Source: Streptomyces sp. CG1
GTDB lineage: Bacteria; Actinomycetota; Actinomycetes; Streptomycetales; Streptomycetaceae
Assembly: GCF_041080625.1 (NCBI RefSeq)
Contig: NZ_CP163518.1
Location: 620,001 to 684,000, forward strand
Length of the DNA: 64,000 nt
Direction: 5' to 3'
A program made the position numbers and the translations under genes. Of this stretch, positions 17,146 to 25,297 are shown piece after piece. Under the pieces are notes generated by a model. It saw only the letters and a list, made by a program, of their open reading frames with translations, did no database searches and was not told the origin of the DNA. Position 1 is the stretch's first letter, and each line of letters starts with the position of its first letter.

Positions 17146-18226
17146 GAATTCTCCTGTCGTGGTTGATGTGTCGAGCCTGTGATCAACACGACAGGAGGTG
17201 GAGCCCGCGCAGCAGCGCAAGATCCTCGATCGAACAGTGGGCCTGCACCGGCCCCTACGGCGCTCAGAAGGGCACCGGGTCACCAATCCGTGTGTGGCGC
17301 AACGCCGTCCCGGTAGTCATGGCCGCTCAGCATAGCCCACCGGCCAAAAGCCCGAAGGTACTTCGAGACACTCCCAAGTTCGGCCAACGGCGGACCTCCG
17401 CCGTACGTGCACCTGGCCCGGCCACCGCCAACTACCTCCACGAGGTGTTCGAACCCACCGCCCGCGCCGTCGAGGACCTGGAGAAGGCACTCAACGCCGT
17501 CGGCCTCCTCGAAGAGACCCTCATCCTCGACCTACGGTGGCCCCAGGACTACTTCGGACGCGTCTGGCGCACCGCCTTCCGGGCCCAGGAACCGGCGAAC
17601 CGTGACTCGGCGGCGAGGCCGCATGAGACCCACCGCGGCCGCCATCGCAGCCCGACTCGTCAGACCGCCGAGAAGCTTGGACAGGCCGAGCGGGCGAGCG
17701 GCATGCTCCGTCGCGAACGCGGACGCCGGGGCACTCGTCCAGAGCGCCGGCGCGGGGGCCGGCCACAGCCACGACCGCCAGGGCACTCAAGATCATCCCG
17801 TGGCGAGTCTCTGGCGCATCTGGGTCATGCCCCTACGCGACACATCGGCGGAGTCCAGAACCCACGCGCTCACGTCGACGGTCGGTAAAGCGGCTCGCGC
17901 GCACCCTTCTACTGCCTCCACCTCACACAGTCGCAGATCACCCAGGCCTGGCCGACTCCGCCTACGCCTACGCACGTCTCCGCCGGTCAGCTCGTCGCTG
18001 AGCCGAGGGCTGCCAACAGCTCGGTGCCCACGAACGGTCAAGGTCTGCACCGCTCAGCCGACTTGCCAGGTGCTCCTCCCACAAAAGTCACGCAGCTCGG
18101 GCTGGGCTCTTCCCTATCGGCTCCGTGGGTGAAGTCCGGCTCGTCGTCACTCGCCACCTCCCTGTCAGCGCCTCCGGGGCGCGGCGCCAAGGCGCACAGT
18201 CCTTGTCCGCCTCGCCGATGCAGAGA
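17146..18226. other. 1.1-kb intergenic region with degraded coding traces
   Basis: No intact gene is recognised. From about 17430 to 17590 on the plus strand one frame reads as ordinary protein (NYLHEVFEPTARAVEDLEKA, then LILDLRWPQDYFGRV) before turning into arginine-rich noise, which suggests a remnant of an unidentified gene. The rest has no codon-bias signal I trust. Confidence 0.35.
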
Positions 18227-18272
18227 CTGAAACTTGTAGGTACAAGCCGTATCTTGTACCTACAAGTTTCAG
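18227..18272. promoter_or_regulatory. perfect 20-bp inverted repeat, HutC-type operator pair
   Basis: The left arm is CTGAAACTTGTAGGTACAAG at 18227-18246 and the right arm is its exact reverse complement at 18253-18272, with a 6-base spacer CCGTAT. Each arm also contains its own palindrome, CTTGTA-NN-TACAAG, so two dimer sites face each other. It ends at the ribosome site of the HutC-type regulator and is very likely its autoregulatory operator, controlling the whole two-gene unit. Confidence 0.85.
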
Positions 18273-18281
18273 GGAGGCGTG

Positions 18282-19043
18282 ATGACAGACCAGGGCGATG
18301 CCCTCTACCTGGACGTGGTTCTCCGGCTGCGCAAGGCGATCGCCGACGGGGTGTTCCCGCCAGGGTCGCGGCTGCCGTCGGAGCATCTCCTCGCTCAGGA
18401 ATACGGCGTGTCCCGCAACACGGTGCGTCGCGCCCTGGAGGTCCTGCGCGAGGACGGTCTGATGGCCTCGCAGCAAGGCGCGCGCCGCACGGTGCTCGCC
18501 CTGCCCAGGCTGCAGAGTTTCGGGGAACTGCGCTCGTTCTCGCGCTGGGCCCGTTCGATCGGGGAAGTGCCGTCCGGACGCGTCGATGTACTCGAGCGCC
18601 GGCACGCCGATCCGGCGCGGGCGCACGCGCTCGGACTCGAACCCGGCGATCCGGTGGTCTACCTGGTACGCGTCAGGCTGCTGACCGGAGTCCCGGTGAT
18701 GATCGAGCGCACGGCGTATCCGGAGCGGGTCGGCGCGCTGTTGTCCCTCGTCGACCTGGAGCATGAGTCGATCTGCGAACGGCTGGAGGAACACGGGATC
18801 GTCTTCGCGCACGCCGAACACACCATCGACGCGGTCAGCGCCGACGCCGAGGACGCCCGGCTGCTGGAGATCCCGGCCGGCACCGCGCTGCTGCGCGAGC
18901 GGCGACGGTCCACCGATCACCAGGGCCGGCCACTCGAATGGTCGCAGGATCGCTACGTCGGCGACGCCGTCGCCTTCACCATCCGCAACTCCGTCGCGGC
19001 CTCCCCCCTCGTCCGCGACCGGCCCCCTGTGACAGGAAAGTGA
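18282..19043 (+). CDS. GntR/HutC-family regulator with UTRA domain
   Basis: This is a protein of about 253 residues. The N-terminal GntR winged helix contains GSRLPSEHLLAQEYGVSRNT, and residues from about 85 form a UTRA ligand-binding domain (VYLVRVRLLTGVPVMIERT as its strand core). HutC/PhnF-type regulators sense metabolites of the pathway they control. AGGGAGG at 18271-18277 favours the ATG at 18282 over the GTG at 18279. Its stop overlaps the GTG of the fused oxygenase gene, so this is a regulator for phosphonate use, released by the substrate or a breakdown product. The ligand is inferred from context only. Confidence 0.9.
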   Translation: MTDQGDALYLDVVLRLRKAIADGVFPPGSRLPSEHLLAQEYGVSRNTVRRALEVLREDGLMASQQGARRTVLALPRLQSFGELRSFSRWARSIGEVPSGRVDVLERRHADPARAHALGLEPGDPVVYLVRVRLLTGVPVMIERTAYPERVGALLSLVDLEHESICERLEEHGIVFAHAEHTIDAVSADAEDARLLEIPAGTALLRERRRSTDHQGRPLEWSQDRYVGDAVAFTIRNSVAASPLVRDRPPVTGK

Positions 19044-20680
19044 GAACGACCGTGCAAACCGAACTGACTCGCCAGGACGGGACACGTTTTCCTGCCCTGT
19101 GGCTTCGCGACAACTGTCCGTGCAGCACGTGCCAGATCCCGGGCAGTGGCCAGAAACTGTTCGACATCACCGACCTGGCGAGCGACGTCCTGATCGCGCA
19201 GGCGGAGGAGGATACCGACGGCGTGCAGATCGTCTTCTCCCCGGATGGGCACCGCTCGCGCTTCACCCACACATGGATGGAGACCTACCAGCCCGGCACG
19301 GCGCCCCCCTATGACGACCGGACCGAGGACGCCAAGATCCTCTGGACTGCCGCGGACCTTGAAGACGCCGTGCCCACCGGTGTCTGGCCGTCCTTCGCGG
19401 ATGATCCCGCCGAACGCGCGCGCTGTCTGGAGGCGCTGCTGACTCAGGGCTTCGTCCTCCTCCACGGCGTACCCCTCACAGATCGTGCCGTGCTGGACGT
19501 CGCGAGATCGTTCGGCTACGTACGCGAGACCAACTACGGCGAGCTGTTCGAGGTGCGCGTCGAGCAGAAACCGGCGAACCTGGCGTTCAGCTCCCGTCCG
19601 ATCCTGCCCCACACCGACAACCCCTACCGGGACCCGCTCCCGACCATCCAGCTGCTGCACTGCCTCACCAACGCGACAGCCGGCGGTGACTCCGGCCTCG
19701 TGGACGGCTTCCACGCCGCGGCCACGCTGCGCCGCGAGCAGCCGGACGCCTTCGACCTGCTCACTCGCACCCCCGTGACCTTCCGCTACGCCGATTCCGG
19801 CGCGGACCTGAGCACGAGCGCCCCGCTCATCGGACTCGATCCACTCGGCCGAATCAGGCAGATCCGGTTCAACAACCGCTCGATGCGGCCGATCGCGCTC
19901 GACCCGGACCGAATCGCCGCCTTCTACCAGGCCTACCGTGCCTTCGCCGAACTGCTCTACCGCCCCAGCGCACAACTGAGCTTCCGACTCGAACCCGGCG
20001 ACTGCGTGATCTTCGACAACACCCGGATCCTGCACGCCCGCTCCGGATTCACCGCCGACGGCGCCCGGCACCTGCAAGGCTGCTACGCCGACCTCGACGC
20101 CGCCGCCAGCGAACTGGCCGTCCTGCGCCGCACCCTCGGCATCGTCGCCCAACTCGAACAGCTCTTCAACGACCAGGGCAACAGCGAGTATCTCGGCGAG
20201 CCGGTCACCCAAGCCGCGCACATGCTGCAGACCGCCACGCACGCCGAGGCCGCAGGCGCCCCCGACACCCTCATCGCGGCAGCGCTCCTGCACGACATCG
20301 GCCACTTCACCGGCCACATCAGCGGTCACCGGCTCATGACCGGCACCGACAACCGGCACAGCCACACCGGTGCCGACTGGCTCGCCACCTCGTTCCCGCC
20401 GGAGGTAACCGAACCCATCCGCCTGCACGTAGCAGCCAAACGCTACCTGTGCGCCGTCGAACCCGACTACCTCCAGCGCCTCTCACCAGCCTCCCTCTAC
20501 ACCCTCGACGTGCAAGGCGGCCCCATGTCGGCCGCCGAAGCCGACCAGTTCGCCGCCCTGCCCCACGCCCAACAGGCCACAGCCCTCAGACGCTGGGACG
20601 AGGCAGCCAAGGACCCGAAAGCCGCCGTGCCCCCCTTCGCGCACTACCGCCCACTCCTGACCCGCCTGCTGCACAGCTAG
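19040..20680 (+). CDS. fused TmpA-like 2OG oxygenase and TmpB/PhnZ-like HD diiron oxygenase
   Basis: This 546-residue protein carries two oxygenases. Residues 1 to about 370 are gamma-butyrobetaine-hydroxylase-like: an N-terminal zinc-type domain (WLRDNCPCSTC), iron ligands HTD (His191, Asp193) and distal His332, and a downstream Arg for 2-oxoglutarate. Residues about 375-546 are a PhnZ/TmpB-type HD domain: Tyr384 and Glu387 of the gating loop, His394, His418-Asp419, His440, His463 (HVAAKRYL) and Asp520. These match the PhnZ diiron ligands with constant spacing. TmpA hydroxylates trimethylammonioethylphosphonate and TmpB then splits the C-P bond; other PhnZ relatives use aminoethylphosphonate. 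Normally these are separate proteins. Exact substrate unknown. GTG 19040 overlaps the regulator stop; GTG 19052 is an alternative start. Confidence 0.9.
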   Translation: MRTTVQTELTRQDGTRFPALWLRDNCPCSTCQIPGSGQKLFDITDLASDVLIAQAEEDTDGVQIVFSPDGHRSRFTHTWMETYQPGTAPPYDDRTEDAKILWTAADLEDAVPTGVWPSFADDPAERARCLEALLTQGFVLLHGVPLTDRAVLDVARSFGYVRETNYGELFEVRVEQKPANLAFSSRPILPHTDNPYRDPLPTIQLLHCLTNATAGGDSGLVDGFHAAATLRREQPDAFDLLTRTPVTFRYADSGADLSTSAPLIGLDPLGRIRQIRFNNRSMRPIALDPDRIAAFYQAYRAFAELLYRPSAQLSFRLEPGDCVIFDNTRILHARSGFTADGARHLQGCYADLDAAASELAVLRRTLGIVAQLEQLFNDQGNSEYLGEPVTQAAHMLQTATHAEAAGAPDTLIAAALLHDIGHFTGHISGHRLMTGTDNRHSHTGADWLATSFPPEVTEPIRLHVAAKRYLCAVEPDYLQRLSPASLYTLDVQGGPMSAAEADQFAALPHAQQATALRRWDEAAKDPKAAVPPFAHYRPLLTRLLHS

Positions 20681-20706
20681 CCACAGCCATACGCAAGGCG
20701 GCAGTT

Positions 20707-20747
20707 GCGTCAGGGCCCCAGCGGCTCTTCCGCCGGGGCCCTGACGC
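20707..20747 (+). terminator. strong hairpin after the phosphonate gene
   Basis: Perfect 13-bp arms GCGTCAGGGCCCC (20707-20719) and GGGGCCCTGACGC (20735-20747) enclose a further GCGG/CCGC stem. It lies 27 bases after the fused oxygenase stop. No U-tract follows, as is common in this genus. Confidence 0.75.
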
Positions 20748-20943
20748 TGATCAACCAGGGAAAGCGCCGGGGCTATTGCGCGTCAGCCTCAGTGATGTCC
20801 AGCTCGTCGTCGCTCACCCTTCTCGTCCAGCTCCCCCAGAACGCCGCCGCGCTTCGACGCACCAGGAAGAAAAGCGCCTGCTCAGCAGCACCGGCGCGCC
20901 TCCGCCGACGGCAGACATGCCGCCAGGTCGCGGTCGGAACGGC

Positions 20944-21759
20944 TCATCGGGTCGTCGCCTGCGTCGTCCCGGCGGGACGCCGGCCCCGCGCGCTGACCAT
21001 CGGATAGGAGTTCATGACGAAGGCGGGATCCGCCAACAGGGCGCGGAACCTGGCCAGTTCCTCATCGGTGATGCCTGCCTCGGCCAAGGCGCCCGCGACC
21101 TGGTCGGTGTTGTGGCGGTGCAGCGCGATGCCCGTGCCGCCACCTGCCCACGCCTCGGCGTACGTGGTCGCGGTGACGTCCGTCAGCCCGGCCTGCCGCA
21201 TCACGCCGAACACGCGGCGGCCCCACAGGGGATCGCCACCCGCCCGCTCCACGAGCCCCATCAGCGTCGCGTGCACGCGTTCGAAGAGCTTCGCCGCCTC
21301 CTCATCGGGCGCAGCCAGTACGGGCATCCAGCCGCAGTCGAACTCCTCCAGGACCAGCCAGCCGCCCGGCCGCAGGGCCGACACCAGCCGCCGTAGCACG
21401 CTCAGCCGCTCGGGAAGGTGCAGCAGGACCAGCCGCGCGTGTACGAGGTCGTAGTCGCGGCCGGGCAGCGGGTCACGGACGATGTCGTGCCGCAGCAGGC
21501 GTACGTGAGCCGGACGGGATCGCGTGGCCGCCCAGCGGGGCTCCAGGTCGGTGACCGTGACTTCACCGTCCGGGCCCACCTGCGCACCGAGCCAGTCCCC
21601 GAGCGAGCCGCCGCCACCGCCGACCTCCAGGCATCTCCAGCCCGAGGTGACTCCGGTGAGCGCCAACTGGCGGGTGGAGACGGGGTCGTATCGCTCCTCC
21701 AGGACGGAGAAACGGCCCTCCGTCTCGGCAGCAACGTTGTCGAAGAGGTAGTCGGACAC
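20944..21759 (-). CDS. SAM-dependent class I methyltransferase
   Basis: This 271-residue protein has SAM motif I as CLEVGGGGGSLGDWL (about residues 43-57), an acidic DLEP loop after the second strand, DYDLVHARLVLLHL and LRPGGWLVLEEFD. The fold is that of ubiE/UbiG-like methyltransferases. The substrate is unknown. It starts with the ATG at 21759 (MSDYLFDNV). It stands alone, convergent with the phosphonate unit, and has no obvious partner genes. Confidence 0.88.
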   Translation of the reverse strand: MSDYLFDNVAAETEGRFSVLEERYDPVSTRQLALTGVTSGWRCLEVGGGGGSLGDWLGAQVGPDGEVTVTDLEPRWAATRSRPAHVRLLRHDIVRDPLPGRDYDLVHARLVLLHLPERLSVLRRLVSALRPGGWLVLEEFDCGWMPVLAAPDEEAAKLFERVHATLMGLVERAGGDPLWGRRVFGVMRQAGLTDVTATTYAEAWAGGGTGIALHRHNTDQVAGALAEAGITDEELARFRALLADPAFVMNSYPMVSARGRRPAGTTQATTR

Positions 21760-21843
21760 GTTCGCCTCTCACTGGGACTCGCTGGGCGGGCAGACGGATA
21801 CGCGGCGCCGCAGTGCCGGTGGCCGTCCGTCTCTACGGCGACA

Positions 21844-22075
21844 TCAGGTTGACATGCTCTCCGCCCTAAAGGGCGGGTATTCCGGCCCGGGTCGGCTGAC
21901 CCTTCCGAAGGCTCCCGCTTCAACGCGCTGTGCCGGGACTTTCGTCCTGGTCTTACCGGCGCTCCACGAGGCGTTCATCCTGTCCGCCCGTCCGGCGGCC
22001 AGGATGTTGCGTGCAGCGTTGTGGTCACGCACTGCCAAGTGCCGTAGGCACCGAGCGTCACTCGAACCCGGTCAG
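21844..22075 (-). pseudogene. tnpB: IS200/IS605-family tnpB, C-terminal remnant
   Basis: The minus strand encodes AVRDHNAARNILAAGRADRM, the conserved RDxNAARNIL end of TnpB, then a degenerate tail to a stop at 21844. The upstream catalytic and zinc-finger parts are gone; the bases before it belong to the HxlR gene. Next to the stop lies the hairpin CCGCCCTAAAGGGCGG, typical of the right end of these elements. This is a dead, truncated insertion. Confidence 0.7.
21861..21876. repeat. IS200/IS605-type right-end hairpin
   Basis: CCGCCCT and AGGGCGG form a perfect 7-bp stem with a 2-base loop. It sits inside the end of the tnpB remnant and looks like the subterminal structure recognised by the TnpA of this family. 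Confidence 0.55.
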
Positions 22076-22539
22076 GTCGAAGCGTGCGCCGCGGCGCCAG
22101 GGCGCGTGTATGCCTCTCGTGGGGTGAGTGGCTCGTGATCGGAAGTGCAGACGACGACGGCTTCCACCTGCTCACCGCAGTCACGGTGACGTACCTCCAA
22201 GGGTGGCCCCTCCGGGTCCGCGGTGTAGCGGTCGCCCCACTGCTTGAGGGCGATCATCACGGGCCACAGGTCCCAGCCCTTGCGGGTGAGCCGGTACTCG
22301 TGGCGCGTACGGTGGCCCGGCTCGCGGTACGGGACGGTCTCCAGGACGCCGGCGGCGACCAGTTTGCGCAGCCGGTCCGCCAGCACCGCCTCGGACAGTC
22401 CCACATGTCGGCGGAAGTCATCGAAACGGTGCACGCCGTTCATGGCGTCACGCAACACCAACAGCGACCACTTCTCGCCGATCAGGTCGAGGGTGCGCTG
22501 CACCGTGCAGTTCTCGGTACTGGTCTCCAGCCAGGTCAT
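22072..22539 (-). CDS. HxlR-family winged-helix regulator
   Basis: This 155-residue protein starts MTWLETSTENCTVQRTL. The HxlR signature is present: an early Cys (NCTVQRTLDLIGEKWSLLVLR in outline), then FDDFRRHVGLSEAVLADRL as recognition helix and wing. Some HxlR proteins use that Cys to sense electrophiles or aldehydes. ATG 22566 is an alternative start. It is divergent from a PaaI-type thioesterase, with an inverted repeat between the two. Its 3' end abuts the tnpB remnant, so the C-terminal tail may have been altered by that insertion. Confidence 0.88.
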   Translation of the reverse strand: MTWLETSTENCTVQRTLDLIGEKWSLLVLRDAMNGVHRFDDFRRHVGLSEAVLADRLRKLVAAGVLETVPYREPGHRTRHEYRLTRKGWDLWPVMIALKQWGDRYTADPEGPPLEVRHRDCGEQVEAVVVCTSDHEPLTPREAYTRPGAAAHAST

Positions 22540-22591
22540 GCAGTCATCGTAGGCTGGCTTCGGCATTGACAGCCAGAACCTTGCCCAGCTA

Positions 22592-22608
22592 ACTTCGGAT
22601 AGCGAAGT
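22592..22608. promoter_or_regulatory. inverted repeat between hxlR-type and thioesterase genes
   Basis: ACTTCG-N5-CGAAGT (22592-22608) lies midway between the divergent starts, 23 bases before the thioesterase ATG. It is the most likely HxlR operator. Confidence 0.5.
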
Positions 22609-22630
22609 CAGTAACGGAGGAAGAGGCCAC

Positions 22631-23125
22631 ATGACGAGGTCACGCACGTTCGAGTGGCAGGATCCGAGCATCTCTGCGGCCGCCGTTGGCCAGGAGAGTG
22701 GTCTTGACTTCCTGCGGAGCGTGCTCAGCGGACGTCTGCCCGCCGCACCCGTCGCCGCGACCCTGGGATTCACCCTGGAGCAGGTCGAGTTCGGCCGCGC
22801 GGTCTTCGCCCTGGAACCGGGCGAGGAGCACTACAACCCCATCGGGAGTGTGCATGGCGGGGTCTACGCCACCCTCCTCGACTCAGCGGCGGGTTGTGCC
22901 GTGCAGTCCGTACTCCCGGCAGGCATGGGCTACACCTCGCTCGACCTGGGTGTGAAATTCCTGCGCCCGATCACCGTCGACACCGGCAAGGTCCGCGCCA
23001 TCGGCACCGTCCTCAACCACGGCCGCCGCACCGCCCTCGCACAAGCCGAACTACTCGATTCCGAGGACCGGCTGCTCGCCCATGCCACGAGCAGTTGCAT
23101 GCTCTTCCCTGCGTCTGCGCGCTAG
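22631..23125 (+). CDS. PaaI-type hotdog-fold thioesterase
   Basis: This 164-residue protein has the hotdog core HYNPIGSVHGGVYATLLDSA (the HGG and a following Asp are the thioesterase signature), then YTSLDLGVKFLRPI. It hydrolyses acyl- or aryl-CoA thioesters. CGGAGGAAGAG precedes the ATG, giving a good ribosome site. It is divergent from the HxlR regulator, which probably controls it. No catabolic genes accompany it. Confidence 0.88.
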   Translation: MTRSRTFEWQDPSISAAAVGQESGLDFLRSVLSGRLPAAPVAATLGFTLEQVEFGRAVFALEPGEEHYNPIGSVHGGVYATLLDSAAGCAVQSVLPAGMGYTSLDLGVKFLRPITVDTGKVRAIGTVLNHGRRTALAQAELLDSEDRLLAHATSSCMLFPASAR

Positions 23126-23184
23126 GCAACGGCAACCGCGAGGTGCCATTCACGCCGCGCGTTCGCCGATGAGCTCCGAGAGTA

Positions 23185-23348
23185 TCGCCGTTGACCTCAA
23201 GGTCCGCGTGTCGCCACAAGTCGTCCAGGAATTCCCGCTGCCGGCGGACCAGTCCTTGCCACCCGGCTCTGCGCGCTCCAGCAAGTGCGGCCTCTGCCTC
23301 ATCACGGAGGGCCGATCCGCCCTGATTCTCCGTGACGTACGGCGTCAA
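23185..23348 (-). pseudogene. glycoside hydrolase family 65 remnant
   Basis: The minus strand reads ALAGARRAGWQGLVRRQREF and then LDDLWRHADLEVNGD, closely like the linker between the N-terminal domain and the catalytic barrel of GH65 trehalose/maltose phosphorylases. Nothing of the catalytic domain follows. This is an isolated fragment of about 55 residues, and the rest of 23126-23466 is unrecognised. Confidence 0.55.
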
Positions 23349-23466
23349 CTGATGCGGAGGTGGCGCAATTCGGGCGACTGCCGCGTGGATGGCTTCCCGC
23401 GGCAGGGCTGTACCGCGGCGTTTCAGGTCACCAGCCGGTGTTGGCCGTCGAGGATCTGGCTGCCGG

Positions 23467-24540
23467 TCACGGTTTCGCCTTCGCGGTGGCGTTGTCCAAG
23501 GCGCGCCCGAACCAGTCGAGGATGGCCGGGATCACCACGGGGAACTTGGAGACGGCACAGTGGCCCGTGTCCGCGACGAGCTGGACGTCGGTGTCGCGAC
23601 GCCCTTGGAACACGAGCGTGTCCTCCTGCGGGACGTGCACGTCGTCGGCGCCGTTGACGATCAGCATCGGGGCGTTGGTGTCCCGGTCGAGCAGCGGGCG
23701 CAGCGAGAAGGCGGCGAACTTCGCGGACAGTTCCTCGGGGGTGGGCTGATGGTCGAAGCCGATCGCGTTGCCGACGATTCCGTCCATACCGAACCGGAGC
23801 GACCCGCCGCGGGTGAAGGCGTACTCGGCCGGCCCGCCCAGCACGACGGCGGCGTCGACCTCACCGGCCAGACCGGACCGGGCCGAGAAGTATCCGCCCA
23901 TCGAGATTCCCAGGTGCCCCACGACACCGTTGCCGAGTGTCCGCGCGTGGGCGATCAGGCCGCTGACGATCTGCGCTCCGCCGTCCGGGCTCATCGGCAC
24001 CTGGGACTCACCCGTGCCGGCGATGTCGAAGGCCAGTACCCGGACCCGCAGCTGCGTGGCGAGCACCTCCAGCAGCGTGTGCACATCCATCTTCCAGGTG
24101 TCCACCCCACCGCTGGCGATCACCACCGGCCTGTCCGCGGGCAGATCGAACGGCGCCAACAGGTGCACCGGCACCGCGGTGGTGCCGCCCCGGTACGGCA
24201 GCGCGAGTACCTCGCGCCGGAACTCCACACCGAACCCGGGCGCGGCCAGCTGGTACTGCTCGAGCTGGCGCGCCAGCGCGGCACGCTTGAACTCATCGGC
24301 CAGGGTCGGGAACTTGGCCCATCCGTAGGCCAGCGCCGCGAGCTGATGCGAGCCCGCCGCGGCGTAGCGGGACCCCAGCCGGGACCACTCCTGCCCCCAT
24401 CCCCCGGGCCCTTCCGTCCACATGTCGGTGATCGCGGCACGCACCGCATCCACATCACCCACCGGCAGACCCGTGTTGACCATCTGCGCATACCGCTCGC
24501 CGAACAGTTCCCGCGCGTCCACCTTCCACTGGTACGACAT
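23467..24540 (-). CDS. alpha/beta hydrolase, FrsA/DUF1100-like
   Basis: This 357-residue protein has an N-terminal helical cap of about 110 residues and a C-terminal alpha/beta hydrolase domain. The nucleophile elbow is HLGISMGGY (Ser near residue 214), an acid lies in NGADDVHVP, and the catalytic His is in DTGHCAV near residue 328. This layout resembles FrsA/2,6-dihydroxypseudooxynicotine-hydrolase-type enzymes, some of which cleave C-C bonds. The natural substrate is unknown. It is divergent from a TetR regulator; one operator-like palindrome lies 35 bases upstream of its ATG. Confidence 0.82.
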   Translation of the reverse strand: MSYQWKVDARELFGERYAQMVNTGLPVGDVDAVRAAITDMWTEGPGGWGQEWSRLGSRYAAAGSHQLAALAYGWAKFPTLADEFKRAALARQLEQYQLAAPGFGVEFRREVLALPYRGGTTAVPVHLLAPFDLPADRPVVIASGGVDTWKMDVHTLLEVLATQLRVRVLAFDIAGTGESQVPMSPDGGAQIVSGLIAHARTLGNGVVGHLGISMGGYFSARSGLAGEVDAAVVLGGPAEYAFTRGGSLRFGMDGIVGNAIGFDHQPTPEELSAKFAAFSLRPLLDRDTNAPMLIVNGADDVHVPQEDTLVFQGRRDTDVQLVADTGHCAVSKFPVVIPAILDWFGRALDNATAKAKP

Positions 24541-24574
24541 CGCGACTCCCTTCGACGACTCTCACCCGAGGCCT

Positions 24575-24639
24575 AACGCAGCAAACTTGCGTTTACCAAA
24601 CGTACGGCACCTATCGAGCTAATGCAAGTTTCCTGCGTT
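24575..24639. promoter_or_regulatory. two TetR-type operators between hydrolase and tetR genes
   Basis: AACGCA-N7-TGCGTT at 24575-24593 and AATGCA-N7-TGCGTT at 24621-24639 share the same half-sites and lie 46 bp apart. One is near the hydrolase start and the other just before the TetR start, so each promoter has its own site. Confidence 0.7.
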
Positions 24640-24642
24640 AGA

Positions 24643-25257
24643 ATGGCCGGGATGAGTGGGAACGAAGTGCGCCGCCGCACCGGCGGCAGATCCGCCCGGG
24701 TCCGGAGCGCCGTCCTCGACGCGACCCTGGAAGCGATGGCCGAGCACGGGGCGGACGGGGTCGCGATCCGCGATGTCGCCCGGCGGGCCGGGGTCCATGA
24801 AACGTCGGTCTACCGGCGGTGGACCTCCGTCGAGCAACTGATCCTTGATGCCCTGCTCAGCTACAGCCAGCAGCAACTACCGGTCCCCGACACCGGCTTG
24901 CTCCGCGACGACCTGCTCACCTTCGGCCGCTCGGTCGCCGCCTACCTGGCCACACCCCTCGGCACAGCGCTGACCCGGTCGATGGCGGCCACCGGCGACG
25001 ATGCGGCCCTGGCCGCCAGTCGTGCACAGTTCTGGCAGTCCCGGTTCGAACTCGCGCAGGTGATGATCGAGCGCGGCATGGCCCGTGGTGAACTGCCCGC
25101 CGATGCCGATGCGGCTCTCCTCCTCGAACTGCTCATCTCGCCCCTGCACTTCCGGGCACTCCTCACCCGCATGCCGATCGACGACCACTTCGTCGAGCAG
25201 ACTGTCGACACCCTCCTGCACGGTTTGCCCCAGAGCGGGCCTTCCTCCCGGCGCTGA
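24643..25257 (+). CDS. TetR-family regulator of the adjacent hydrolase
   Basis: This protein of about 204 residues has the TetR HTH VAIRDVARRAGVHETSVYRR (about residues 42-61) and a helical C-terminal domain with a TetR_C-type ending. Possible starts are ATG 24622, 24643 and 24652. The first lies inside the operator, so 24643 is preferred. It probably represses both itself and the divergent alpha/beta hydrolase; the inducer may be the hydrolase substrate. Confidence 0.85.
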   Translation: MAGMSGNEVRRRTGGRSARVRSAVLDATLEAMAEHGADGVAIRDVARRAGVHETSVYRRWTSVEQLILDALLSYSQQQLPVPDTGLLRDDLLTFGRSVAAYLATPLGTALTRSMAATGDDAALAASRAQFWQSRFELAQVMIERGMARGELPADADAALLLELLISPLHFRALLTRMPIDDHFVEQTVDTLLHGLPQSGPSSRR

Positions 25258-25271
25258 CAGCCACAGACTGG

Positions 25272-25289
25272 TAGACGAACGGTCGTAAA
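25272..25289. promoter_or_regulatory. operator-like site before second tetR gene
   Basis: TAGACGAACGGTC followed by TAAA lies 10-25 bases before the ATG at 25298. An almost identical block occurs upstream of the SDR gene at 28172, suggesting one regulator for both. Confidence 0.5.
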
Positions 25290-25297
25290 CTGACGGC

